A DNA stretch of 6,351 nucleotides from Chitinophagaceae bacterium (GTDB taxonomy: Bacteria; Bacteroidota; Bacteroidia; Chitinophagales; Chitinophagaceae). The notes beneath the pieces are model-generated. The model worked only from the letters and a program-made list of their open reading frames with translations, had not been told where the DNA came from and did not search any database. The stretch's first letter is position 1. Each line of letters opens with the position of its first letter. The DNA lies in assembly GCA_019454915.1 (NCBI GenBank), contig JACFNM010000241.1, positions 1 to 6,351 of the forward strand. Reading direction: 5' to 3'. The position numbers and the translations under genes are program-made. Below, one piece after another: positions 1-6,164 of this stretch.

Positions 1-1
1 T

Positions 2-658
2 TTCAACGCGCATAATATCATTGTCGTAGGAAAAGAAGGAGACCATTATTTCGTAAGCGACCCCATTATGGAAACCTTCGCCACCATGACCGACTATGAA
101 CTGGAACGCGTTCGGTTTGCCAGGGGACCATTAGCGCCGCATGGTCAGTTGTACTATCCAAAGGCGTCGCGGGAAGTGACCAATACAGAAATGAAACAGG
201 CGATCATCACCGGCATCAAAAGAAATGTACAACACATGTTATACATCCCCGGCAACATAGCAGGCGTGAAAGGAATAGCCTACACAGCCCGGAAGATCAA
301 AAAGTGGAGAGATACGCTTGGGGTAGAAAAATCACGCAGCTACCTGGCACAATTAGTGAGGATGCAGGAAGAAATCGGAACCGGCGGCGGTGGATTCCGG
401 TTTATCTATGCCGCTTTTTTACAGCAGGCCTATGATTATTTCAAAGCAGACGAGTTGTTAGCGATATCGAAGCAGTTTACAAAGGCGGGAGACCTGTGGC
501 GGGATGCCGCCATCCAGGCATCGGGAATATACAAAGGAAGGCTGTCCACTCAAAAAGATTATGAAGATATGGGAGATTACCTGATAGAAATTGCGGGTAT
601 AGAAAAAAACGCCTTTAAAGCATTGGGTTCAACGGTGAAAAAACTTCGTACCCTCTGA
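2..658 (+). CDS. BtrH_N/DUF4872-type acyltransferase, 5' end missing
   Basis: The frame is open from the first complete codon at position 2, so the gene begins left of the window and the ATG at 68 is internal. 218 residues are visible. The first 20 read FNAHNIIVVG... ending in VSDP, the His...Asp-Pro half of the papain/C39-like BtrH N-terminal fold. H4 and D20 (visible numbering) are the likely catalytic His and Asp; the nucleophilic Cys should lie in the missing part. The rest, from about residue 45, is mostly helical and fits the DUF4872 domain that commonly follows BtrH_N. Known family role: BtrH of butirosin biosynthesis transfers an acyl group from a carrier protein to an aminoglycoside amine. 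By analogy, this enzyme may transfer the chain built on the nearby ACP to an acceptor; the acceptor is unknown. It ends 15 bp before the ABC ATPase gene, consistent with one operon. Family assignment is fairly sure; substrate is inference. Confidence 0.8.
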   Translation, partial: FNAHNIIVVGKEGDHYFVSDPIMETFATMTDYELERVRFARGPLAPHGQLYYPKASREVTNTEMKQAIITGIKRNVQHMLYIPGNIAGVKGIAYTARKIKKWRDTLGVEKSRSYLAQLVRMQEEIGTGGGGFRFIYAAFLQQAYDYFKADELLAISKQFTKAGDLWRDAAIQASGIYKGRLSTQKDYEDMGDYLIEIAGIEKNAFKALGSTVKKLRTL

Positions 659-673
659 TCTATATCCTGTAAA

Positions 674-1426
674 ATGACGCCCGCTATTCAAATAGAAAAC
701 CTGAGCTTCACTTACAAAGGCAATACTCAAAAAACACTGGATCAAATTCATCTCAACGTTTCTGAAGGAGAACGGTATGGTATCTTCGGCCCGAATGGCG
801 CAGGCAAAACCACGCTAATTAATATCATGACGGGGCTGCTGTCCTATACCGGTGGCTCGGTAAAGATTTTCGGAAAGGAAGTAACCGCCAACCGAAAGTC
901 GGTTAAATCCCTGTTTGGATTTGTACCCCAGGACTTCTCTTTCTATAATGAACTGACCCCCGTTGAGAACATGGAGTTTTTTGGCGCCTGGTCGGGACTG
1001 GATAAAAAGAAAATTGGTCAAAAAATAAACGAGTTGCTGGAGATGATGCATTTGCAGGATGTGCGAAACAAGCCGGTAGGCAAATTTTCAGGAGGAATGA
1101 AACGCCGGGTTAATCTGGCGATAGCCGTCATCCATGAACCCCGCCTGCTTTTTTTAGACGAACCCACGGTGGGTGTGGATGTACAATCCCGCCACGCCAT
1201 TATCGAATACTTAAAAAAATTAAACGAAAAGGGAACTACCCTGGTGTACACTTCTCACCAGCTCAATGAAGCCGAGGACCTGTGCAATAAAATAGCCCTT
1301 ATAGACCAGAGTAAAATCATAGGCAGCGGTCCTTTGGTGGAACTATTGAAGAGACACCATAAATATAAACTGGAGGATTTGTTTCTTGAGCTGACAGGAA
1401 GAGCATACAGGGATGGCGGTGTTTGA
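674..1426 (+). CDS. ABC-2 type transporter ATP-binding protein
   Basis: A complete 250-residue nucleotide-binding subunit with every expected motif: Walker A GPNGAGKT at 39-46, Q-loop Gln86 in FVPQD, signature FSGGM at 138-142, Walker B LLFLDE at 158-163 with catalytic Glu163, D-loop VGVD at 166-169 and switch His195 in TSHQ. The C-terminal LEDLFLELTGRAYRD segment is typical of the DrrA/CcmA-like ATPases that serve ABC-2 permeases. It should sit on the cytoplasmic face and power export through the permease encoded next. The ATG at 674 gives the normal N-terminus (IQIENLSFTY...). It lies 15 bp after the upstream stop and has no purine-rich ribosome site, as is common in Bacteroidota. The cargo cannot be read from the sequence; context suggests the product of the polyketide-type genes downstream. 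Confidence 0.95.
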   Translation: MTPAIQIENLSFTYKGNTQKTLDQIHLNVSEGERYGIFGPNGAGKTTLINIMTGLLSYTGGSVKIFGKEVTANRKSVKSLFGFVPQDFSFYNELTPVENMEFFGAWSGLDKKKIGQKINELLEMMHLQDVRNKPVGKFSGGMKRRVNLAIAVIHEPRLLFLDEPTVGVDVQSRHAIIEYLKKLNEKGTTLVYTSHQLNEAEDLCNKIALIDQSKIIGSGPLVELLKRHHKYKLEDLFLELTGRAYRDGGV

Positions 1427-1521
1427 GAGATACCGAAAATATATGATTCCTCCGGAACTCAGCTTCCGTTATCCTTAAAACACAACCGAATTAATTTTCA
1501 TAACCGTAGCTTTAACGCTTC

Positions 1522-2802
1522 ATGTATAAACTTTGGTCAACTATTGTAAAAGATATCCGGGTGATGCTGCGGGACAAAGTGGGATTAGTCCTGATGTTCC
1601 TGATGCCCATTGTATTGGCTATCGTAATAGCTTCGGTACAAAACAGCACTTTTGAGCTGGTAAATGACAACAAGATACCGGTGCTGCTATTGAATAAAGA
1701 TACCGCTGAACCCGCACAACAACTGGAAATAGCCCTGGGCAAAGGTGGCAGCTTTGAAATCCATAAAATCTCCGGGACAACGAATGAAGAATCCCTTAGA
1801 GGACGGATTAACACAAAGGATGCTTTAGTAGCGATTGTAATTCCTGAAGATTATTCAAAGAATGTTTTACAAAAAGCAGCAACGATTACCGCGGAGGCCT
1901 TAAAAGAAATCACGGACGCAAAAGAAACATCAGCAAATAAAATGGATACCGTGTTGCCCGTGCAGATATTTTATCACCCGGTATTGCAGCAAGCTTTCCG
2001 CAGTAGTATAGACGGGATGCTTCAGAGCGCCCTGCAATTCATCCAAACAAAATACATAGTCCGGGACGTTTATCATGCGATCAATGAAGAATATATACCC
2101 ACAGCTTTAGAAGAACAAATTATACAAAACCAGACACCGGTAAGAGAAGTGGCGGTATCAAAGAATGAAGGCCGGCAGCTTCCGAACGCAACCCAGCATA
2201 ATATTCCTGCCTGGACCCTGTTTGCGATGTTTTTCATTGTCATATCCTTAGGGAGCAGTATCGTACGGGAGAAATTAAACGGCAGCTTTATCAGGCTCAG
2301 AACACTTCCTACTCATTTCGGCATAGCTATTCTATCAAAACAGATCACCTACGTCCTGGTCACCCAGCTTCAGGCGGCTGTAATTTTTTCGATAGGTATC
2401 CTGGCTTTCCCCCTGATGGGGCTGCCGGCTTTGAACCTGCCTGCCGATATTTTCGCTTTAGCAATGGTTACCTTCGTTTGCGGATGGTGCGCCGCCGGCT
2501 TTGCCCTGTGTATCGGTATCTTCTCCAACACCCAGGAACAGGCCAATGGCGCCGGGGCCGTATCCGTGGTGTTGCTTGCCGCTATAGGCGGGCTGCTCGT
2601 TCCTTCATTCGTGATGCCCCCTTCGTTTCAGTTGATTATGAAGTTTTCTCCCCTGCATTGGTGCCTGGAAGCCTACTATAATCTTTTTTTGGAGGGCGGC
2701 AAATTGGGCGATACCTGGTCGAATATGATACCTTTATTGGTAATTACTGTATTATTTCAAATATTTGCATTTTACGGGTTAAAACGCAAGAACCTGATCT
2801 GA
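1522..2802 (+). CDS. ABC-2 type transporter permease
   Basis: A 426-residue membrane subunit with ABC-2 (ABC2_membrane_3-like) architecture. A short cytoplasmic start is followed by TM1 at about 21-40. A large extracytoplasmic domain spans about 41-226, and five further hydrophobic segments lie near 228-247, 272-300, 308-333, 343-364 and 401-420. The REKLNGSFIRLRTLP stretch (249-263) after TM2 is the usual cytoplasmic region that contacts the ATPase. The protein ends with a basic tail (KRKNLI). It should pair with the preceding ATPase to move a hydrophobic product across the inner membrane. The start is fixed by an in-frame stop at 1513-1515, only nine bases before the ATG. It is 95 bp from the ATPase gene, unusually wide for paired subunits, and 11 bp from the ACP gene. 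Transporter class is sure; substrate is inferred from context only. Confidence 0.93.
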   Translation: MYKLWSTIVKDIRVMLRDKVGLVLMFLMPIVLAIVIASVQNSTFELVNDNKIPVLLLNKDTAEPAQQLEIALGKGGSFEIHKISGTTNEESLRGRINTKDALVAIVIPEDYSKNVLQKAATITAEALKEITDAKETSANKMDTVLPVQIFYHPVLQQAFRSSIDGMLQSALQFIQTKYIVRDVYHAINEEYIPTALEEQIIQNQTPVREVAVSKNEGRQLPNATQHNIPAWTLFAMFFIVISLGSSIVREKLNGSFIRLRTLPTHFGIAILSKQITYVLVTQLQAAVIFSIGILAFPLMGLPALNLPADIFALAMVTFVCGWCAAGFALCIGIFSNTQEQANGAGAVSVVLLAAIGGLLVPSFVMPPSFQLIMKFSPLHWCLEAYYNLFLEGGKLGDTWSNMIPLLVITVLFQIFAFYGLKRKNLI

Positions 2803-2813
2803 AACTTTTATAA

Positions 2814-3077
2814 ATGGAAAAAGAACAATTAAAACAGCAACTCAAGGAACAAATCATTCAGTTTTTAAATCTCACTAACCTGAAACCCGAAGATATAAAA
2901 GATGATGAGCCGTTGTTTGGCGAAGGGCTGGGGCTTGACTCTATTGACTCCATTGAATTGATTGTTTTACTGTCGCGTGAGTATGGCATTACAATCGAAG
3001 ACCCTAAAGAAGGACGAAAAGTGCTGGTGGATATCAATACGATGGTAGATTATATCAGTGCGCACAGAACCAAATAA
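2814..3077 (+). CDS. Acyl carrier protein (phosphopantetheine-binding)
   Basis: An 87-residue, acidic, helical carrier protein of normal ACP length. The 4'-phosphopantetheine attachment motif is LDSIDSIEL at residues 41-49. Ser43 in the DSID tetrad is the modified serine, corresponding to DSLD of AcpP, and Ser46 takes the place of the usual Thr. Helix I (about 3-18) is rich in Lys, Glu and Gln, and helix III/IV ends in MVDYISAHR. A holo-ACP synthase or Sfp-type transferase encoded elsewhere must load it. Sitting 11 bp after the permease and 9 bp before the ketosynthase, it is probably the dedicated carrier on which the cluster's chain is extended, and the probable donor for the BtrH-like acyltransferase. 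A role in housekeeping fatty acid synthesis is less likely because this locus has no fabD/fabG-type neighbours. Confidence 0.94.
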   Translation: MEKEQLKQQLKEQIIQFLNLTNLKPEDIKDDEPLFGEGLGLDSIDSIELIVLLSREYGITIEDPKEGRKVLVDINTMVDYISAHRTK

Positions 3078-3086
3078 ATTTTTCTA

Positions 3087-4277
3087 TTGAGCAGAATTTT
3101 TATAACGGGTATTGGCATCATCACGGCGCTGGGAGATTCTGCTGAAAAGAACCGCCAGGCGCTGATTAACGAGGTTTGTGGCGTCTCCCCGCTTACAAAT
3201 TTTGATACGAAATACGCCGGCTCGCGACCCTGCGGTGAAATTAAAAAACCGACAGCCGAACTACAGGAAGGATTAAACGCCCATGAACACGGCGTCACCC
3301 GTACCTCTGTCTTAGCCCTGCACGCTTTCAACCAGTCCGTTAATGATGCGGGATTATCCATCGCGGAGATATCTTCGCCACATACTGCGGTTATAGGCGC
3401 TTCCACAGTAGGGGGCATGTGCCTCACAGATGAACTCTACAACGATGCGAATATGACCACCGGTAGCGGGTCAGAATACCTCGCCTCTTATGATGCGGCA
3501 TCGGTGGTGTTATATCTTCAGTCGAGGTACCAGCTCAACGGACTGCTGAATACGATCAATACGGCCTGCTCTTCCTCTGCCAACGCCATTATGTATGGAG
3601 CGCGCCTGTTAAAAAATGGACTGGTCAAAAAAGTAATCGCCGGAGGAACCGATAGTCTGGCAAAATATACCATCAACGGCTTTAACGCGCTCCACATACT
3701 ATCTCCCGATCTATGCACCCCCTTCGACCGGGACAGAAAAGGACTCAACCTCGGTGAAGCCGCGGCCTTTGTTGTGCTGGAGAAAGAAGAAAACCTGGAT
3801 GGCAAAAAAGTCTATGCGGAGATAGCGGGATTCGGTAACAGCAACGATGCTTTTCATCCCTCATCCTTATCGAATGAAGGGAATGGACCTTATCTCTGTA
3901 TGCAAAAGGCTCTGGAAGAAGCCAAACTGAATCCGGGGGATATTGACTTTATCAACGCACACGGCACCGGAACCGAGAACAATGATCTGGTGGAAAGCAA
4001 GGCTATGCTCCGGATTTTTAAAACGTCCCCACCGTTTATTTCTACCAAAGCCAACACCGGCCATACGCTTGGCGCGGCAGGTGCTGTAGAAGCCATTTAC
4101 AGTATCCTGAACCTTTACCACCAGGAGATTTATCCCGCCATACATTTCCAACAATCCATTGAAGAGACCGGATTATCGCCGCAACCGGATTACCGGAAAA
4201 CCTCATTGAAACATGTCATGTCTAATTCATTTGGCTTTGGCGGCAATTGTACTTCGCTGATTTTTTCTAAGGCGTAA
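3087..4277 (+). CDS. Beta-ketoacyl-ACP synthase (KAS I/II, FabF-like), TTG start
   Basis: A complete 396-residue condensing enzyme that joins an acyl primer to malonyl-ACP with loss of CO2. The catalytic set is intact: nucleophile Cys161 in NTACSSSA, His292 in AHGTGT, Lys321 and His326 in STKANTGHTLGAAG, and the C-terminal SFGFGGN glycine loop at 381-387. The start is TTG at 3087, giving the canonical N-terminus SRIFITGIGIITALG. The frame is closed by the ACP stop at 3075-3077 and no ATG lies close enough to serve. Nine bases separate it from the ACP gene. The next gene encodes a KS-like protein without catalytic residues, so the two likely form a KS/chain-length-factor heterodimer as in aryl-polyene (ApeO/ApeC) and type II polyketide systems. 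Enzyme class is certain; assignment to polyene or flexirubin chain extension rather than fatty acid synthesis is inference. Confidence 0.95.
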   Translation: MSRIFITGIGIITALGDSAEKNRQALINEVCGVSPLTNFDTKYAGSRPCGEIKKPTAELQEGLNAHEHGVTRTSVLALHAFNQSVNDAGLSIAEISSPHTAVIGASTVGGMCLTDELYNDANMTTGSGSEYLASYDAASVVLYLQSRYQLNGLLNTINTACSSSANAIMYGARLLKNGLVKKVIAGGTDSLAKYTINGFNALHILSPDLCTPFDRDRKGLNLGEAAAFVVLEKEENLDGKKVYAEIAGFGNSNDAFHPSSLSNEGNGPYLCMQKALEEAKLNPGDIDFINAHGTGTENNDLVESKAMLRIFKTSPPFISTKANTGHTLGAAGAVEAIYSILNLYHQEIYPAIHFQQSIEETGLSPQPDYRKTSLKHVMSNSFGFGGNCTSLIFSKA

Positions 4278-4289
4278 AGCGGTAACCTT

Positions 4290-4318
4290 TTGCACGGTTT
4301 AGCAATGGAGATTATAAT
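4290..4318 (+). promoter_or_regulatory. Weak candidate internal promoter before the chain-length-factor gene
   Basis: The 85-bp spacer 4278-4362 contains TTGCAC at 4290-4295, then 17 bp, then an exact TATAAT at 4313-4318. This resembles a sigma-70 promoter of the E. coli kind. It is a poor match to the Bacteroidota consensus (TTTG at -33, TAnnTTTG at -7), so chance in an AT-rich spacer is quite possible. If real it would give the downstream gene its own transcript. Confidence 0.22.
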
Positions 4319-4362
4319 GTTTTATTTGGCTTTTGGACTCCTAAAACGGAACTTTACGGCGC

Positions 4363-5466
4363 ATGTATATACACGATTATAGCTACATATCGCCCCAGCA
4401 TACGTTTAGGGAAACAGACATCGCGTCAATAGTTGAATACACAGATAATAAATTAACCGCTATTGAACCGGGATATGCTGATATCCCGCCCGGTGTGCTG
4501 CGGCGTATGGGAAAGGCAGTAAGAATAGGGATAGGCGCTGCCATGCCGGTGATACAGCATCAATCCATTGACGGGATCATTATTGGTACCGCCAATGGCG
4601 GTATGGAAGATTGCATTAAATTTCTCAACCAGATCATTGACTATGACGAGGGAATGCTTACACCCGGCAGTTTTGTGCAGAGCACACCCAATGCTATTGC
4701 AGGACAGATAGGATTGCTGGACAAAAATACCGGTTACAATATAACGCATGTACATCTCGGCCTGGCTTTCGAGAATGCGCTATTAGATGCCTTTATGATG
4801 GTGAGGGAGCACCCCGGTACGCAATACCTCGTGGGCGCCGTAGATGTAATCTCTTCCTACAATTATCATATTGACCTCCTCAAAGGAACTTTCAGGAAAG
4901 ATTTGATCTCCAATAAAGATTTATATAACACAACAACCACAGGCACGATTGCCGGAGAAGGCGCCGGAACCTTACGGGTGAACGATATTCCCGAAAATGC
5001 CGTTGCACAAATCCGGGCGATTAAAATGATTCATACCGAAGACGAAAACGAAATAAAAGCAGCGTTGCAGGATTTCCTCCGGCAGCAGGTTAACCCAAAT
5101 GGAGCGCCCGATCTTTTTATCAGCGGCGAAAACGGAGACGAGCGGTTGCTAAAATATTACCGTGCTGCCGAGTCCGTATTCCCGGACGATACCACGATAG
5201 CCCGGTACAAACACCTTTGCGGCGATTTTCCCACCGCCTCCTCCATCGCGCTATGGCTCGCGTGTTACAAGTCGCCCCTCCCCAACCACTGTATTAAACG
5301 CCCGGGTTCTCTCCGGCAACATCAAAGCATCGTGATCTACAACAATTACTACGGAAAGCAACACGGGTTTGTCTATCTAACCAAATACCAACATTCACAA
5401 CTTCTCCTGAACTTTCTGTATGACGCCGGCACGGGTTGCCGTTTTTTTCCGGTTTTCATGATATAA
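4363..5466 (+). CDS. Ketosynthase-like chain length factor, catalytic residues lost
   Basis: A 367-residue protein of the thiolase/ketosynthase fold, best matched to the Ketoacyl-synt_2 / chain-length-factor group. MYIHDYSYISPQHTF is the usual N-terminus, and an in-frame stop at 4342-4344 limits the start. The fold can be followed through IIIGTANGG (73-80), TPGSFVQSTPNAIAGQIG (100-117) and GEGAGTLRV (198-206). By eye alignment to the adjacent KS, the nucleophile Cys is replaced by Gly133 (HVHLGLAFENAL). The AHGTGT His falls at Glu256 (ISGENGD), and the NTGH His becomes Asp288 (LCGDFPTASS). It should therefore not condense. It probably dimerises with the preceding ketosynthase and shapes the chain cavity, as ApeC or type II PKS chain length factors do. 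The last ~24 residues (from about 344) look like extra tail and overlap a terminator-like hairpin, so the native stop may lie earlier. It is probably the last gene of the operon. Confidence 0.85.
   Translation: MYIHDYSYISPQHTFRETDIASIVEYTDNKLTAIEPGYADIPPGVLRRMGKAVRIGIGAAMPVIQHQSIDGIIIGTANGGMEDCIKFLNQIIDYDEGMLTPGSFVQSTPNAIAGQIGLLDKNTGYNITHVHLGLAFENALLDAFMMVREHPGTQYLVGAVDVISSYNYHIDLLKGTFRKDLISNKDLYNTTTTGTIAGEGAGTLRVNDIPENAVAQIRAIKMIHTEDENEIKAALQDFLRQQVNPNGAPDLFISGENGDERLLKYYRAAESVFPDDTTIARYKHLCGDFPTASSIALWLACYKSPLPNHCIKRPGSLRQHQSIVIYNNYYGKQHGFVYLTKYQHSQLLLNFLYDAGTGCRFFPVFMI
5427..5448 (+). terminator. Rho-independent terminator-like hairpin at operon end
   Basis: CGGCA (5427-5431) and TGCCG (5437-5441) form a perfect 5-bp stem with a 5-base loop, followed directly by seven T residues (5442-5448). 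This is the classic intrinsic terminator layout. It lies inside the last codons of the chain-length-factor frame, 16 bases before that frame's TAA at 5464-5466. It fits the end of the biosynthetic operon. The stem is short, so efficiency is uncertain. Confidence 0.6.
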
Positions 5467-5511
5467 AAACTCAAATATTATTTTTATATTTATATCAGAA
5501 AAAACGATTTT
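5467..5511 (+). promoter_or_regulatory. AT-rich promoter region for the secreted protein gene
   Basis: This 45-bp spacer is almost entirely A and T. It contains TATATTTA at 5485-5492, one base from the Bacteroidota -7 consensus TAnnTTTG and 19 bases before the ATG at 5512. No convincing TTTG -33 element is seen at the right distance. Together with the terminator-like hairpin just upstream, it suggests a separate transcription unit. The exact promoter position is tentative. Confidence 0.35.
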
Positions 5512-6099
5512 ATGCAATCTTTCAAAAATGCGGTACTCCTTATTATAGCGTCTGTTTTTTCGATGCAGCTATCTGCGCAGAAAATCAAAGTAACGGAAGG
5601 TAAAATTCCCGATTTTAAAAATGAAAAATCGGTGAACACGGAGTTTACTTACCAGGACATCAAGGTAGGGAAATATGATAAAGAAGCGGATTATATTGAG
5701 GCTAAAAAAGAAGAATACAATAAGAAAGAAGCCGGCCGGGGAGATTCCTGGGCTGAAAAATGGGTAGAGGATCGGGAAGCGAGATTTGAGCCCAAGTTTG
5801 ATGATTTATTTACAAAATACAGCGGGCTTGCCATAGATAAGAATGCAAAATACACCATCATCTTTCATACCACCTTTGTAGAGCCGGGCTTTAATATCGG
5901 CGTAACGCGTAAAAATGCTTTCATCAACGGGGAAGTCCTGATTGTGGAAAGCTCCAATAAAAGCCACGTCATAGCGCGCCTGTCGGTGGATAAGGCACAG
6001 GGCTATGCCCTTTGGGGCAGGGATTTCGATACCGGCGAAAGGTTGTCAGAAACCTATGCCACTGCCGGCCGGGCAATCGGGAAGTTTATCACGAAGTAG
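5512..6099 (+). CDS. Secreted protein of unknown function
   Basis: A complete 195-residue protein that I cannot assign to a named family. Residues 1-22 form a signal peptide: Lys5, a hydrophobic core at 8-18, and likely cleavage after Ala22 in LSAQK. There is no lipobox Cys, so the mature protein should be soluble in the periplasm or outside the cell. The mature part is highly charged. It has a Lys/Glu-rich helical stretch at 55-92 (KEADYIEAKKEEYN, then GDSWAEKW), then a predicted beta-rich half with TIIFHTTFVEPGFNIGV (115-131) and VLIVESS (142-148). It ends with a short helix, YATAGRAIGKFITK. I have an impression of similar EPGFN-containing hypothetical proteins in Bacteroidota, but no function is known to me. 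It follows the operon terminator with its own AT-rich leader, so a role in the biosynthetic pathway is not supported. Confidence 0.85.
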   Translation: MQSFKNAVLLIIASVFSMQLSAQKIKVTEGKIPDFKNEKSVNTEFTYQDIKVGKYDKEADYIEAKKEEYNKKEAGRGDSWAEKWVEDREARFEPKFDDLFTKYSGLAIDKNAKYTIIFHTTFVEPGFNIGVTRKNAFINGEVLIVESSNKSHVIARLSVDKAQGYALWGRDFDTGERLSETYATAGRAIGKFITK

Positions 6100-6164
6100 G
6101 TAAACAGGGTTTGACAGCAACCTGGCTGCTTCAATCAAAAGACAGAAACACACTTTGTACAGGC

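Noticed and set aside
68..70. ATG as the start of the first gene
   Set aside because: The frame is open to the window edge and the 22 codons upstream encode the conserved His...Asp-Pro segment of the BtrH_N fold, so this Met is internal.
2478..2681. 67-codon plus-strand frame inside the permease gene
   Set aside because: Arg-rich out-of-frame product within the membrane-segment coding region; typical shadow of a real gene.
3050..4154. Several minus-strand open frames of 68-125 codons opposite the ketosynthase
   Set aside because: They lie wholly or mainly antisense to a gene with all KS motifs, have low-complexity Ser/Pro/Arg-rich products and no recognisable domain.
6105..6126. Imperfect inverted repeat (CAGGgTT / AACCTG) between the convergent genes
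   Set aside because: The stem has a bulge and there is no clear T tract on either strand, so a bidirectional terminator is possible but not supported.
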